NCBI GenBank assembly: GCA_030704615.1
Contig: CM060732.1
Span: 5,024,001 to 5,088,000 of the forward strand
Direction: 5' to 3'
Length of the DNA stretch: 64,000 nucleotides
Source of the DNA: Takakia lepidozioides
Lineage: Eukaryota > Streptophyta > Takakiopsida > Takakiales > Takakiaceae
The position numbers and the translations under genes are program-made. Shown here piece by piece: positions 45,165 to 55,904 of the stretch; position 1 is the first letter of the stretch, and the number at the start of each line of letters is the position of its first letter. A model generated the notes under the pieces. It was not told the DNA's origin. It did not search any database and saw only the letters and a program-made list of their open reading frames with translations.

Positions 45165-45720
45165 CCTTGCAAAGGAGGACCTGAGGACGTCTTTGATGTC
45201 GATGACAATGACCTCGCAGACAGCAATGAAGCCCTTAGATTTTCGAAATGATGAGAAGCGGAAGAGCAGTGCGGGCTCCAATAATGGAGCATCTGGGTCC
45301 CACGTACCCACCAATCATCGTGTAACGTGTTCATCACGCCAGCGGTGGATGAACCGATACCTCTTTCTCATCCACGGGGTATAGTTTGAAATCTGCAACC
45401 GAAGTCCATCCCCCGGATGGAAATTCGGCGCCGCATTTACATCGAAGGGGGGATGGACTTCGTCGTCTCGAGTGGCTATAGGCCCACCTGGCACTTACTG
45501 CCCATAGTTTGCATGGCACGGAAGGAAACTGAAACGGCTACATTCATGGAGCAGCCAATCTTCATCCGTGCAGGTTCCTGTAGGGGGAAAATTTAAATGT
45601 GCCCTGGAGTGTTAGTGAGGAATTGCAGCGTTTGCTTCAACTTCTTCCAGCCACCGCGCTGCTGCCTCCTCCATCCGGGAGCTGTTGTCATTGAGCGTAC
45701 TCTGGTAATCTTTTGCAAGG
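45165..45720. promoter_or_regulatory. Shared upstream region of the divergent paralogs
   Basis: 556 bp between the two starts. Its main feature is the nested inverted repeat at 45400-45462. Any promoters should lie here, but no convincing TATA box is seen. Confidence 0.4.
45400..45462. repeat. Nested inverted repeat with GGCGCC palindrome
   Basis: CGAAGTCCATCCCCC at 45400-45414 pairs with GGGGGATGGACTTCG at the right end. Between them is one palindrome that joins the two types of the window: GAAATTCGGC on the left (as array C) and GCCGCATTT on the right (as array E). Confidence 0.85.
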
Positions 45721-46299
45721 ATGTCGTGCCGCCGCAATCCTACTGACTGCCCTTATCATGGCCACGATTATGCTATGTTCAAACCAAAATCAGGAGACAT
45801 CATTGTCTGGCTCTCTATTTTCACAGACGCTTCTAGAATCAAGCGGGAGTCTTTGCGCGCAATGGAGTATTTGGAGGGCTATCACCGCTTTGAGCGAGGT
45901 GAGGGCGAGGGTCAATGCGGTCCGTGGGTCTTGAAAATTGTTGACCTCGATATACCAAGCTGGAATGGGATGTCGGACAGATCACGCACGGCCTCGCTTG
46001 GGCGTTGGAATTGCTGCCAGTGGACCAGGGAGGACGGCACCGGGGAAAACTATATTCGTGGAGTTCAATCCGCTCTTCCAGTGTATGGAGACATTTGGCA
46101 GAGTTGCGAAGACGAATCGCACGGGCACATGAGGCCCACAGTCAGCTTGTCAATGTATGATGGTGGTATCATTGATGGGCATGACATTGTCGTAAGCTCC
46201 ACCAAGGGCACCAGAACGACCGCATTGCAGTTTACCTGGAGGTGCCGGTTCAGTAATGAGCTTGTTTTGAGGGCTATCGAAGTTCTGTCGACTTGGTGA
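45721..46299 (+). CDS. Unrecognised protein, paralog B of a divergent pair
   Basis: An open 192-codon frame from ATG MSCRRNPTDCPYHG to TGA. Blocks shared with the minus-strand paralog: EYLEGYHRFERGEGEG, GPWVLKIVDLDIPSWNG, GRWNCCQWT, LPVYGDIW, LSMYDGGIIDGHDIVV, TTALQFTWR, LVLRAIEV. Conservation is in protein blocks between the two copies, which argues for coding constraint. No known domain is visible; Trp/Tyr/Asp-rich, probably beta-structured, without signal peptide or transmembrane helix. AATAAAAC at 46370 may be a polyadenylation signal. Palindrome array E begins 270 bp downstream. Confidence 0.65.
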   Translation: MSCRRNPTDCPYHGHDYAMFKPKSGDIIVWLSIFTDASRIKRESLRAMEYLEGYHRFERGEGEGQCGPWVLKIVDLDIPSWNGMSDRSRTASLGRWNCCQWTREDGTGENYIRGVQSALPVYGDIWQSCEDESHGHMRPTVSLSMYDGGIIDGHDIVVSSTKGTRTTALQFTWRCRFSNELVLRAIEVLSTW

Positions 46300-46569
46300 C
46301 GCCCATGTAGAAGGCGGAAGGGCTTAGATTTGTCTGGAGTTGCTAAATGTGAGACACCGCGTTCGATCAATAAAACAACCCATCGTACCTCACTTCTGTG
46401 TGTTGTGTTTCATTGTGTTCAAGAAATGCTGTAATTGGTCCACTGTTTACAATTTGTGGTCTCATTGTTACAATGTGTCTGTCCACATGAATATACCAGA
46501 GTCATCGATATCGGAGTCCTGAGGTGAAGGAAATCCATGTATGAGTAAAAGGAAACATGTACATGCTCA

Positions 46570-47250
46570 AGTTCGGAAATGCGGCACTGCATTTCATTTT
46601 TCTCCATACAGCGATTTCTGGCAGCCCCCTTTCCTCCGTTGTGGTCGTAACGGAAATGTTGTACCGCATTTCATTTCTTGACATGACATTACCATACTTC
46701 GAATTGGAAATGCGGCACCGCATTTCCATGTCTGTCATCAAATTTTCTTATTGGACAATGGAATGCGGTGCCGCATTTCCGTCGACGGGTCTGGAATTGG
46801 ACAAACAACGATGTCCGTTTTGGAAATGCGGCGCCGCATTTCCATGTACGTCATCAAAATTTCTCATTGGACAATGGAATGCAGTGCCGCATTCCCGTCC
46901 AGCATCATGGAATGCGGAGCCGCATTTCCGTCGATGGGTCTGGAGTTGGAAAAACGTCCATCTCCAAAATGGAAATGCGGCACCGCATTTCCATTTCCGC
47001 CATGTAAATAACGTGTTCGACCTCCGCATGCAGGGTGGCATTTCCATTTCCCTAAAACTTCCGTGTCCAAAACGGAAATGCGGCACCGCATTTCCGTTTG
47101 GCCGAACAGTTTCTGATGTCCAAACCTGGAGACGGAAAATTGTTCTTGCCTTGGTTTTGGAAATGCGGTGCCGCATTTCCAAACGAGGTTTTTGCAGTTC
47201 CCACATTTCCGTTCCGACATGGAAATGCGGTGCCGCATTTCCGATTTTGG
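46570..47250. repeat. Palindrome array E (GGAAATGCGGCGCCGCATTTCC type), 11 copies
   Basis: Copies near 46577, 46648, 46705, 46762, 46822, 46874, 46908, 46968, 47075, 47158 and 47220, spaced 35-107 bp. The best copy is a perfect 22-bp palindrome; the centre varies between GGCGCC, GGCACC and GGTGCC. The same core as arrays B-D but with GC in place of TT next to the centre. Frames on both strands here are repeat by-products. Confidence 0.92.
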
Positions 47251-48025
47251 GAGGGACGTGGTTTGGACGATGGTGTCGTTGAGAAGCACATGGGAGAGGG
47301 GACATGAAGGACGGTGAGAATTTCCTTTATATACTCTGGAAGAGAATTTAAATGTACAGACCGTCATTGCCTTTCTCATGTCCAGCGGACTGCTCGTTGG
47401 CCAGGCTTTCGAAAATTCCATCTTCCCCTTGCGGAACCGATCACTAGTACAAAAAAACGGGTTTCATGACACTTTTTTTTACTGTTTTCATGACTCTTTT
47501 GATCATTTTGACTCAATTTTTTCTCTTTTGCAAAGAGTCATGCAGACCGTGTCGTTATGATGATTCTAATATCCGCGTCGTGAATATGACTCTATGTGAC
47601 ATCCCCTAGTGAGCAAGATACATGACCGTGTTTTTGGTCACGTCCGTGACTGATTTCTAGCAACATGCTACTCTCCCCGGACTGCTACATGTCAATTTCA
47701 GATGATGACAGGTGTAGGGACGACGCTATCTCACACGCATGCCACAACGAGCCACATGTCACATGTCACGTGGATATGCATTTGTTTTCTGTTTATTTTT
47801 ATTTTTTATTTTTTATTTTATCTTTCAAAGAACAGGGGACAGTGGTTTAATTTGTGTTGTAGGTTTACTGAACTTATTATGATTATATGTATTCAAATAT
47901 AATACTATTTATATGTAATTTATAATATGGAGAATATATTATTTTGCACAAATACACGGTGTCGCGAGCCAATTGGGTGAAAAAAGATTCGACAATTGAT
48001 GGAAATATGATATGCCTCTGCAGAA
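47251..48025. other. No gene recognised
   Basis: Contains T-rich sequence (47465-47525, 47785-47830) and no coding signal. Confidence 0.4.
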
Positions 48026-48029
48026 AATC

Positions 48030-49320
48030 ATGTTACATCCTTGCCTTGCTGCTAGCAGCTGACAATGACATCCTAGAATTGTTCCAACAAACACCCAACC
48101 CTACTTATCACACTAGTTCCTATGCTGCCTTGCGTCTGCTTCCAACAGGCATTCACCTTTTTGCGGAGATTGTTCCACCATTGACTGGGGTCAGAAATGT
48201 ATTCCTTCCAGAGCGTCTCGTCGTCTCTGTTATCTTTTCAATACTTTCCTGTTGCCACATTGGCAGTAACATGTCAAAATCACTCCAAAACCACCATAGA
48301 TCCACCAACGAGCTAACTTGCAGAATTCAACATGAAAATTTAGGGACGACTCTGATAACAGAAGAAAAAGAGGCTGAAGTGGTCATGGTTGAGGTCCCTG
48401 ATTTTATCAATTGTGCCGCTACAACAGCTGCCTTTAGCTGACCATCTACCTATGCAGGTTTCTTGTAGCTATTGATCCACAGGGAATCATAGGTAATCTT
48501 GTGCTTGAAATCTGGACCTCTTGGATGAATCTAGACCCACACTCTATCCCTGCTCCTTCAGCTATCACTGCCTCTGCACAAACCATACATACATCCTTGC
48601 CTTGCAGCTGATGATGACAGCCTAGATTTGTTCTAGGAAACATCCAACTCAGCTTCTCCATAGTTCCTATGCTAAATTGTGTCTGCTTCTCTCTGTAATC
48701 TAACAGGCATTCACCTTCCAGTGTTGACCTACATGCCATATACCAATTATCAGCCTTGTCAAGAAGGGAAACCACAAAGTGTTTCATGTTATTGCCATGC
48801 CCCCCTAACTCAGCTGCATGGAGCGAGGCCTCCCATTCACCTAGTTGAGTGTATGACAGAAGGAGAAATCATACCTTGTAAAGCTTCATATGGTGGTCAC
48901 ATCACAGCACATCATCCATTGCTATGAAGGATTCAGACGTAGATACCAGGACCTGATGCACACTTATGCAAGAAACAGACATAAGTATTTGAATTTACGG
49001 TCATGAAATGCTCCCTTGGTGTAAAGTCTGTAGAGCCTCTTTCAGTTGTCCTTCCTCACATGATCAAGCATCCTCACATTCCCGCCAATCGTTATAAAGA
49101 ACATTTTGTGGATCCATCTCTTGGTCCTCTTTTGGAAGCTGTGGTCATCTTGTGCATTGTGCCGTTGCTGCTGTTTCCAGATGACCATCTACCTATGCAG
49201 GTTTCTTGTAGCTATTGATCCACAGTGAATCATAGGTAATATTGTGCTTGAAACCCAGCCCTCTTGCATGAATTTCTACCCACCCTCATTCCTGCTCCTT
49301 CAATTACCCCTGCCTCCGGA
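48030..49320. repeat. Diverged direct duplications
   Basis: 48438-48575 is repeated at 49179-49317 (ACCATCTACCTATGCAGG, TTGATCCACAG, CTGCTCCTTCA), 741 bp apart. 48030-48180 is repeated at 48590-48720 (TACATCCTTGCCTTGC, TAGTTCCTATGCT, AACAGGCATTCACCTT). The plus-strand frame 47944-48441 covers one copy and shows no motif, so I do not call it a gene. Confidence 0.75.
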
Positions 49321-49329
49321 ACAATCATG

Positions 49330-50120
49330 TATGGATCCGAATCTTGCTCCACATTTGACATATGTGTCCATGCGGGTATTGTTCAGAATGACATCTGGAA
49401 ATGTTCCAACTTTGATGATGTCACCATGGACCTCTTTTCCCTTTTCTGGAGCTGCATGCACCCTCCCACATGCATTATAAACACAAAGAAATGTGATGTG
49501 GTTGGGCTTCAGCCCTCTCTCGCATTATTTGCTCATACGTCTCCAAAGCATCAATCCCACACCCATATTGTTGCACTTACCTGCAATCATGGTACTCCAA
49601 AGACACCACATCTTGTTCGTCTAGCCATGTTGTCGAACACTCCCTTTGCATCTTTGCTGCACCTACATTTGGCATAAATGTCCACCAGGAGAGTGTTGAG
49701 AACGACATCTGGTACAATTGCAGCTTTGACGATGTCACCATGATGGACCTCTGTCCCCTTTCCCAGAGCTGCCAGGCTTGAATTGGGCATACATGTCCAC
49801 CAAGGCACAGTTCAAATGACATCTGGTATAATTCCAGCTTTGACATTGACACTATGGACCTCTGCTCCATTTTCCAAGGCTGCCACGCTCACATTTGGCA
49901 TAGATGTCCACCAGAGCAGAGTTCAGAATGACATCTGGTAAATTTCAGCTTTGACAATAGACCTGTGCGTCCATTCCACAGCTGTCAGACTCACATTTGG
50001 CATACATGTTACCAAGGCAGTGTTCAAAATCAGATTTGGTGTACAGTTCCAGCATTGACAATCACCATGGACCTCTACGCCCTTTTCCAGGGCTGACACC
50101 TGCTCGCATTTGGCATACAT
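49330..50120 (-). pseudogene. Relic of PLS-type PPR repeats
   Basis: Minus-strand frames, broken many times, show the pentatricopeptide pattern repeatedly: LGKGTEVHHGDIVKA, PDVVLNTLLVDIYAKC, KDAKGVFDNM (49587-49808), and SALEKGVEVHGD, NLILNTALV (49923-50120). Intact PPR proteins bind organelle RNA, and those with this motif style often guide editing. Near-identical partial motifs recur about every 70-120 bp (ATTTGGCATA...CATGTCCACCA on the plus strand), so the relic has been amplified in tandem after losing function. Confidence 0.75.
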
Positions 50121-50167
50121 TACACCAGGGCTGTGTTCTGAATCACATATGGTACGATGTCACCATG

Positions 50168-50636
50168 GAGTGTGGTGGTTAAGAGCAATGAATAACAAGC
50201 ACGAGGTTTGGTGCTCAAATCCTGTCAGGTTGTACTGTGGCAGTAATGTGTTTTATTAAATATATATTTTGTCGAAGGGTCTGCCAGTCCGCTCGAAGGT
50301 TGGAGTCAGTCTGCTGGAGGGTGTGCCCAGTCCGTACAAGGTTGGAGTCAGTCTGCTCGTCGGTCTATTGGAGGGTGTGCCCAGTCCACTCGTCGGTCTG
50401 CTGGAGGGTCTGTCAGTCCGCTCGTCGGTCTGCTGGAGGGTCTACCAGTCCGCTCGAAGGTTGGAGTCGGTCTGTTGGAGGGTCTGCCCAGTCCGCTAGA
50501 AGGTCCGCCGTGGTAGATGAACAAGGACTTAGAAAAATTTCAGGATCTGGCCGACCCGGTGAATGGGCGGTGGGCTTATGAGCTCACCCCATGGGCCGTA
50601 CTGGCGGGGCCCATAGGTGCATTGAAGACGCTAATA
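50168..50636 (+). repeat. Dispersed repeat with tRNA-like head and tandem core, copy 2
   Basis: Colinear with 40217-40636. The head is better preserved: GTGTGGTGGTTAAGAGC resembles an A box and GGTGCTCAAATCC a B box, so this may be a SINE. The tandem core (50270-50510) has GTCTGCTGGAGGGTCTGCC and GAAGGTTGGAGTC units. Confidence 0.8.
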
Positions 50637-51627
50637 TTGAAAAAAGAGAGGCCTTTTGGAGATGTTATATACGTATTTGGGCTTGGTGTTAGATGTTCAG
50701 CCCACATTGCATCCCATGATATAAAGCATTTTGGCTAGGGGATAAAAGAATCCATTTTTAGTGCTATGTTGGAATATTCTATGGTTTCGAAATCTTTGCA
50801 TGTGGTTTTTGGAATCTTGGAATCTTTTCCAGTATAGCTCTTTTGGTATTAGGTATTGGGGGGTGTGCTCCATCTCTCTCTCTCTAAGCCTTATGGCACT
50901 AGCAATGTTATTTTTTCCTTGCTTATATGAGAATAAAAATAAATAAGGGTCCCACCCAAATCCTGGCAAGGGCTGCTCCTGAAGGTCGAAAAAAAGGAGA
51001 GCATTGGAGCAGCCAATGGGGAGGCAGGGGGAGGGAGGGCGAGGACGCTGGAATGGGTTAAATGTGAGGCAAGCATAGAAGTAGGAGGTGGGCCCTCCTT
51101 CTACTTTCCAGGATGGCCGGTGGGCCCCTTCTAAAAGGCTCCACCACCGCCTTGAGAGAGTGTATAATGAGGGTTGGGGCTACATTTTGTTGGTTTCTTC
51201 CGCCTCCGTCTCACTTTGGTGGGCTCTGCCAGCAGGCCCCCATCAGAAAAAGTAAATTTGGAACCTGAACCATCTTCAAATGAATAGAAATGACAAATAA
51301 GGGGGAGAATATCTGTACACATTCTTCGTATTTCATGGGGCTTTGATCAAAAGGTATGTTAACAAATTTGCAGGGAATCAGACCTGCTACAATATGTATA
51401 CAGTGAGTTATCATGATGGAAAAAACTGCGAGCTCCCTCAATCTTTGATGCAATCACTCGCCTTGATTCCGGAAGGAACAATTTTTCATGTGCCGTGCTA
51501 GTACAAATTGGGTGGAATATATGAATATACCAGATTTTTGAAGCCTTAACTAGACTATAACCCTTACTTCAATGGTATGAGGATCATCCTTCCAAGTATC
51601 TTTGGGCTGACCACCTGTCCAGATTGT
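50637..51627. other. No gene recognised
   Basis: Short frames only. The segment 51115-51260 (GGCCGGTGGGCCCCTT, CGCCTTGAGA, TCACTTTGGTGGGCT, AGTAAATTTGGAACCT) resembles 42500-42840, suggesting a shared older repeat that also contains the SINE. Confidence 0.4.
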
Positions 51628-53485
51628 ACTCATAAGACGTTGTTTGCCGTAGCCTTGTGGCCATTGACCCCGCGCCCAGTTTGAGCGGGAACAAAAGGGA
51701 CAGAACCTACCTCTGTCAGGGGCTGCCGTTGGTAATAAGACTTACCTCCATATAAAGAATTAATCCGGGTTTTCCAGATATCCTCTAGAAATCCCTTCAC
51801 ACAAGCATCAATCTGCTGTGTGTGATTTGCCCAAAAACTAGGCCTCAGGAGGGCCTGGGCTTTTGGCTCAGCCTCGAGACTTTCAAAGTTGGTAAACAGG
51901 GGTACAGGCACAATTCCCTTAATAGATTTGAAGAGAGCGTCTCTTTGGTGAGAGAACCCCGGACAGTGTATCAGAAAATGAATACTGTCTTCAGATTGCC
52001 CACACAACGGGCAATTGCACTCTCCCTTTCCTCTCTGCTTCTGTTTGTTGTTCAAAGGTAGGCTTCCTGCCCTGAGTTTAAATTTCAGTCTAGTGCCGAG
52101 AGTGGGTAGACCCTTGAGGTCATCCAAGATGTCCTCCCCCATGTCACAGACTGGAAACAAATTCAGGGAAGTTTTCTGCCTAACTTCATTTTCATCAGAC
52201 AATCTCATGGCAACAGACATGGCTGAGGACACTACAGCCTCTAAGTCAGATTTATCCAGCAGGGTCAAGACTTGCGGATCCAGGTCCAGGTCCTTGAGGA
52301 TCTCTTCTACTCTCTTCTGCCAGGACTTAGCCTGTTTGACAGGGCGGTCCTGTTTCCAAGATATAGAGTCGATTAATTTAGGATATCTGGTGTTGGGCAT
52401 ATGTTGCAGCTGACCCCACCATCTGACCTTGAATTCATCTCGTCGGGAGCTTAAGGACGGAATGCCAAACTCACCCCGAACAGCCACATTGGCTGTTTTG
52501 GAGCATGCTGACATACACTCCTTAAGCACCCCCACTTGAATGGATTCTATCAACCCATATAGCAGATCCGTACTCCAAGGCAGGTCTAATAACGCGACAA
52601 AGCATCGTTTTCTTAACCTCAGAGTTGACCCCTTTGCAGTGGAAAAATTTAGTGAGCCCCAGAGCTTTGCCCTTGCCAGTTTGAACAACTTTCCGGATAT
52701 GTGCATCCCAATTACAATTGGAGGAGAACTCAACGCCCAGGTAAGTGTAGGAAGGGAGGACCGGGATCTCTTGGCTACCCCACTGCCACTTAAGATCACT
52801 TCCTCCCTCTCCTCTGTCGTTGAATGCTACCACTGCACATTTGCTGACATTAGCCTCTAGCCCCCAAAGATCAAAGTATCTCTTCGCGCAATCAATCAAC
52901 TCCTGGAGATTGGTTGGAGTCTCCCCTATGCCTGCGAAGTCATCCGCAAACATAAGGGCTGGTATGGTGGTATCACCCACCCTTAACCCAAATCCCTCAC
53001 TTTCCACATCCTCCAGGAGTTGATTGATGAAAACATTGAAGAGCAGAGGGGAGAGAGTACATCCTTGAGCTACACCTTGGTCTATGTCAAAGAAGTTGGA
53101 CTTCTGTCCGTTAACAGTGACACAGCTTTTGGTGTGAGCATACAAGTTGTGGACAACTCTCCACATCTTTCCCTTGATCCCACAAGACCAGAGGCGGAAC
53201 CATAGGCCATCCCTCCACACTGTGTCATAAGCCTTTTTGACATCCAGGAAAAAGACATAAGTGGGTTTCCCTTCTTTTTTCCTTCCCTGGATAATCTGGC
53301 TTAGAGTGAAGATATGATCCACACAGCCCCTGTTTCGCCGAAAGCCAACTTGGCCTTCGTGGAAACAACCTCTGGACTCCAGATCAACCTCGAGACGAGT
53401 ACTTATAACTCTGCAGAATGTCTTGCCAACAGCATTGAGGAGCGTGATGCCACGGTGACCACCTGTCCAGAGTCCAAGATTAAGT
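51628..53485 (-). mobile_element. LINE (non-LTR retrotransposon) fragment, 5'-truncated
   Basis: The reverse transcriptase starts near 53485 in a broken frame (GHRGITLLNAVGKTF, GQVGFRRNRGC). It continues in frame 52522-53322: VFFLDVKKAYDTVWRDGLW, GVAQGCTLSPLLFNVFINQ, active site ALMFADDFAG, and a C-terminal block (SYTYLGVEFSSN). Frame 51630-52799 carries the region after the RT and the Cys/His end (CNCPLCGQSEDSIHFLIHC). One frame change lies between the two, within their overlap. Endonuclease and ORF1 are missing. A shorter copy of its 3' end is in intron 1 of the oxidoreductase gene. Confidence 0.92.
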
Positions 53486-55904
53486 ACAGAAACAGATAGT
53501 AAAGAAAGTGTTCCTCAAAAGCATTCCAGCAACTTCCGTCAGGCGAAAGTTTTAAGTGAGAGAAGATTGTTTAGCACTACATAGCACATTAATCCAGCTT
53601 GGAAAAGAAGCTGCTGGCACCCTCGTGCCAATCTGCGGGTCTGATGCTGCACACTGTATTTAGTGACGCAGCCATGCTTATACTGCCTGAGTAGCTAATT
53701 CCTTCTAAAGCAGGAAAGGACAGCCATGCAACTTTGTCACAATTGAGAAGATTTTATCTGTCAATCCTCCGCCTTACATCAACAAAAAAAGGCAAACACT
53801 CTGGCAACTTTCATACATGGGGCTCTAGTCTGTACACTTCTGCTTGACCGCCTCGGTTTTCTTATCACCTCTGTGCACTCTGCTCTACGTGTTCTTTTAC
53901 CTCATTCCCTTAAAGGTCTCGGTCTCTCGGTCTCTCGCGTTCAACTTGATTCCTGCTACTATTTAAGCCTCCACACCTAACTTCCTACTTGGTTCTTTTT
54001 CACTCGTATCTTCTTTTAATTTGATGAAAGGGCCTCTGCTCCCTGTCCTTCTTGAGAAATATATATACACGTCCTTGTGAGTTTTTAGCTACATGTGCTC
54101 CCAATCCCTCCAAGAGAAGGTTCTTGGAGGCAGTGACAGGGAGTGGCCCAAGTCAATCACTCTACCACCAGTTTCTCTGTGTCACATGTATTTTCTTTTG
54201 TTCTCTTGTGAGGAAAGGGACCTCTCTCTTCCCAGTTTTGCAAGAGAATTTCTTTGGATGAAATTGAACTTTGAATTTGTCTGCTGAAGGTGGACTGAGA
54301 TCAAATCCCAAAAGGCTGTATCTATCAGACAATGACTTGAACACGGACTGCAATTACAGGAATCTGTAAATACATGGCAGATGACAGGAGGCGAACGCAT
54401 GTGTTATTGATCTACACAACTGATGAAGGTACGAAAGCTTTGAGGAGCTGTGAGGGGCGGCTGGCTATTCTTTTGCCCCTGGGGACACTGCAAAGTTGCC
54501 CATTGGATGGAAACAGGCTGGTCAGGCACAGGCGGCTTAAGTATGGAGGCACATCGCACTGCAGATTATCACTAATGACATCCACAAGGGCCAATATATG
54601 CTGCGAAGTCTTGGCAGCATCCATTTGGACTTCCACCTCTATAGGCATGGCAAGATTGTGGTCATCGGGTATCAACATTTGTGATCACATGGGTCCCTGT
54701 CCACTTCAATTCACAGATCAGATGGCCCACTGTGAAGACTCACCAAGACATCTCAGACGCCTATGGTGAGAACATCTGGCTGCTATCCTTTGAGTGCAGG
54801 GCAAGACAACAGACAGATCTGTTGTTCAGAAGCCATTGGCACTTCAAACGACCTAGAAATACAACATACATATGTCCACCAATCATGGGGTAATGGATGG
54901 CCTCCACTTCAAACCTCCCATGCTGCTGAAAGGATACTTGGTTGATTGACTCGAATGGCATGCACACAAAGCTGAAGCATGCATATACATTCATGGAGAT
55001 AGCCAAGGGGACAGGCTGCATTGGAGCTCTCTCAAAATACAGGGAAAGGTTTAACAGGAGGGTGCACCCTTGTATTGAATGACAAGTGCCAAAATGGCCC
55101 AAAGGTTGGTAGATTTCCGGAAATACATGTATGTAACATTAGAGGTGAACCCTGTCTACTGATCAAACATGATCATACAAATAATGACACAAACCACCAA
55201 AAAGGATGAGCCATGCAACATGAGGTTCACAGGTTAGAAAAAAAAGATAGGAACACCTGGGTGTGTGGAGAAGGATGTACAATATGAAAACAGGTGGAGA
55301 ACTGCACAAATATAACCCAAGCCCAACAGCAGAGGACAGCATTCAAACACAGCAATACAGAGATGTTTGAAATAATTCCAGCAATAGCCTGGCATGCCCT
55401 TCACTACCCTAACTCACACAGAGCAGTAAGCAACTGCTGGCAAAAGTGTACCAGGTGGAGGCATGGCATGCACAAGAAAAAGGCCAAAGTTACTTACCTA
55501 CTTCCGTCACATCTCAAATGCACATGGTAGTGTACAGATCCCGTAGAGCTTTCTATGTTACACTGCCCAAAGTCAGTCACATGAGTTCAACCTCCAGGCA
55601 GCCGTCTCTGTAGATAGCACAAAGTTAGTCTAAGATTCTATTGGGAGCCTGGCCGCTAAGAGGGAACTACCAGGACCACTTTCAAGTATGTGAAAAACAG
55701 GTGGCTAGAACAAGGAAATAATGTGATGAACTCACAAAGAAGAGAGTGTGGCCAAAGGACTGGGGAAAGGGGTGATGAAAGTGAAAAACAGATCCAACTT
55801 ACAGAAGATGTATTGCTCAGGCCAAAAACTGACTTCCCTTTCTACAAAGTTTGAAGGGCGATTTTACAGAATTACGTTGTCAACAGGCAAGGGCTTGACC
55901 TCTG
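53486..55904. other. No gene recognised
   Basis: Frames at 54374-54769 and 54681-54893 (plus) and 54412-54678 and 54761-55102 (minus) overlap one another and show no domain. Part will be the 3' flank of the zinc finger gene. Confidence 0.35.

Noticed and set aside
46502-47421. Frames of 185-241 codons in palindrome array E
   Set aside because: Same reason: repeat-derived peptides (GNAAPHF, MRCRISV) on both strands.
47449-47660. CACTAGTACAAAAAAACGGG as a CACTA transposon terminus
   Set aside because: No matching inverted terminus or 3-bp duplication was found downstream.
47944-48441. 165-codon plus-strand frame as a gene
   Set aside because: It covers part of a diverged duplication, the other copy has stops, and no domain is visible.
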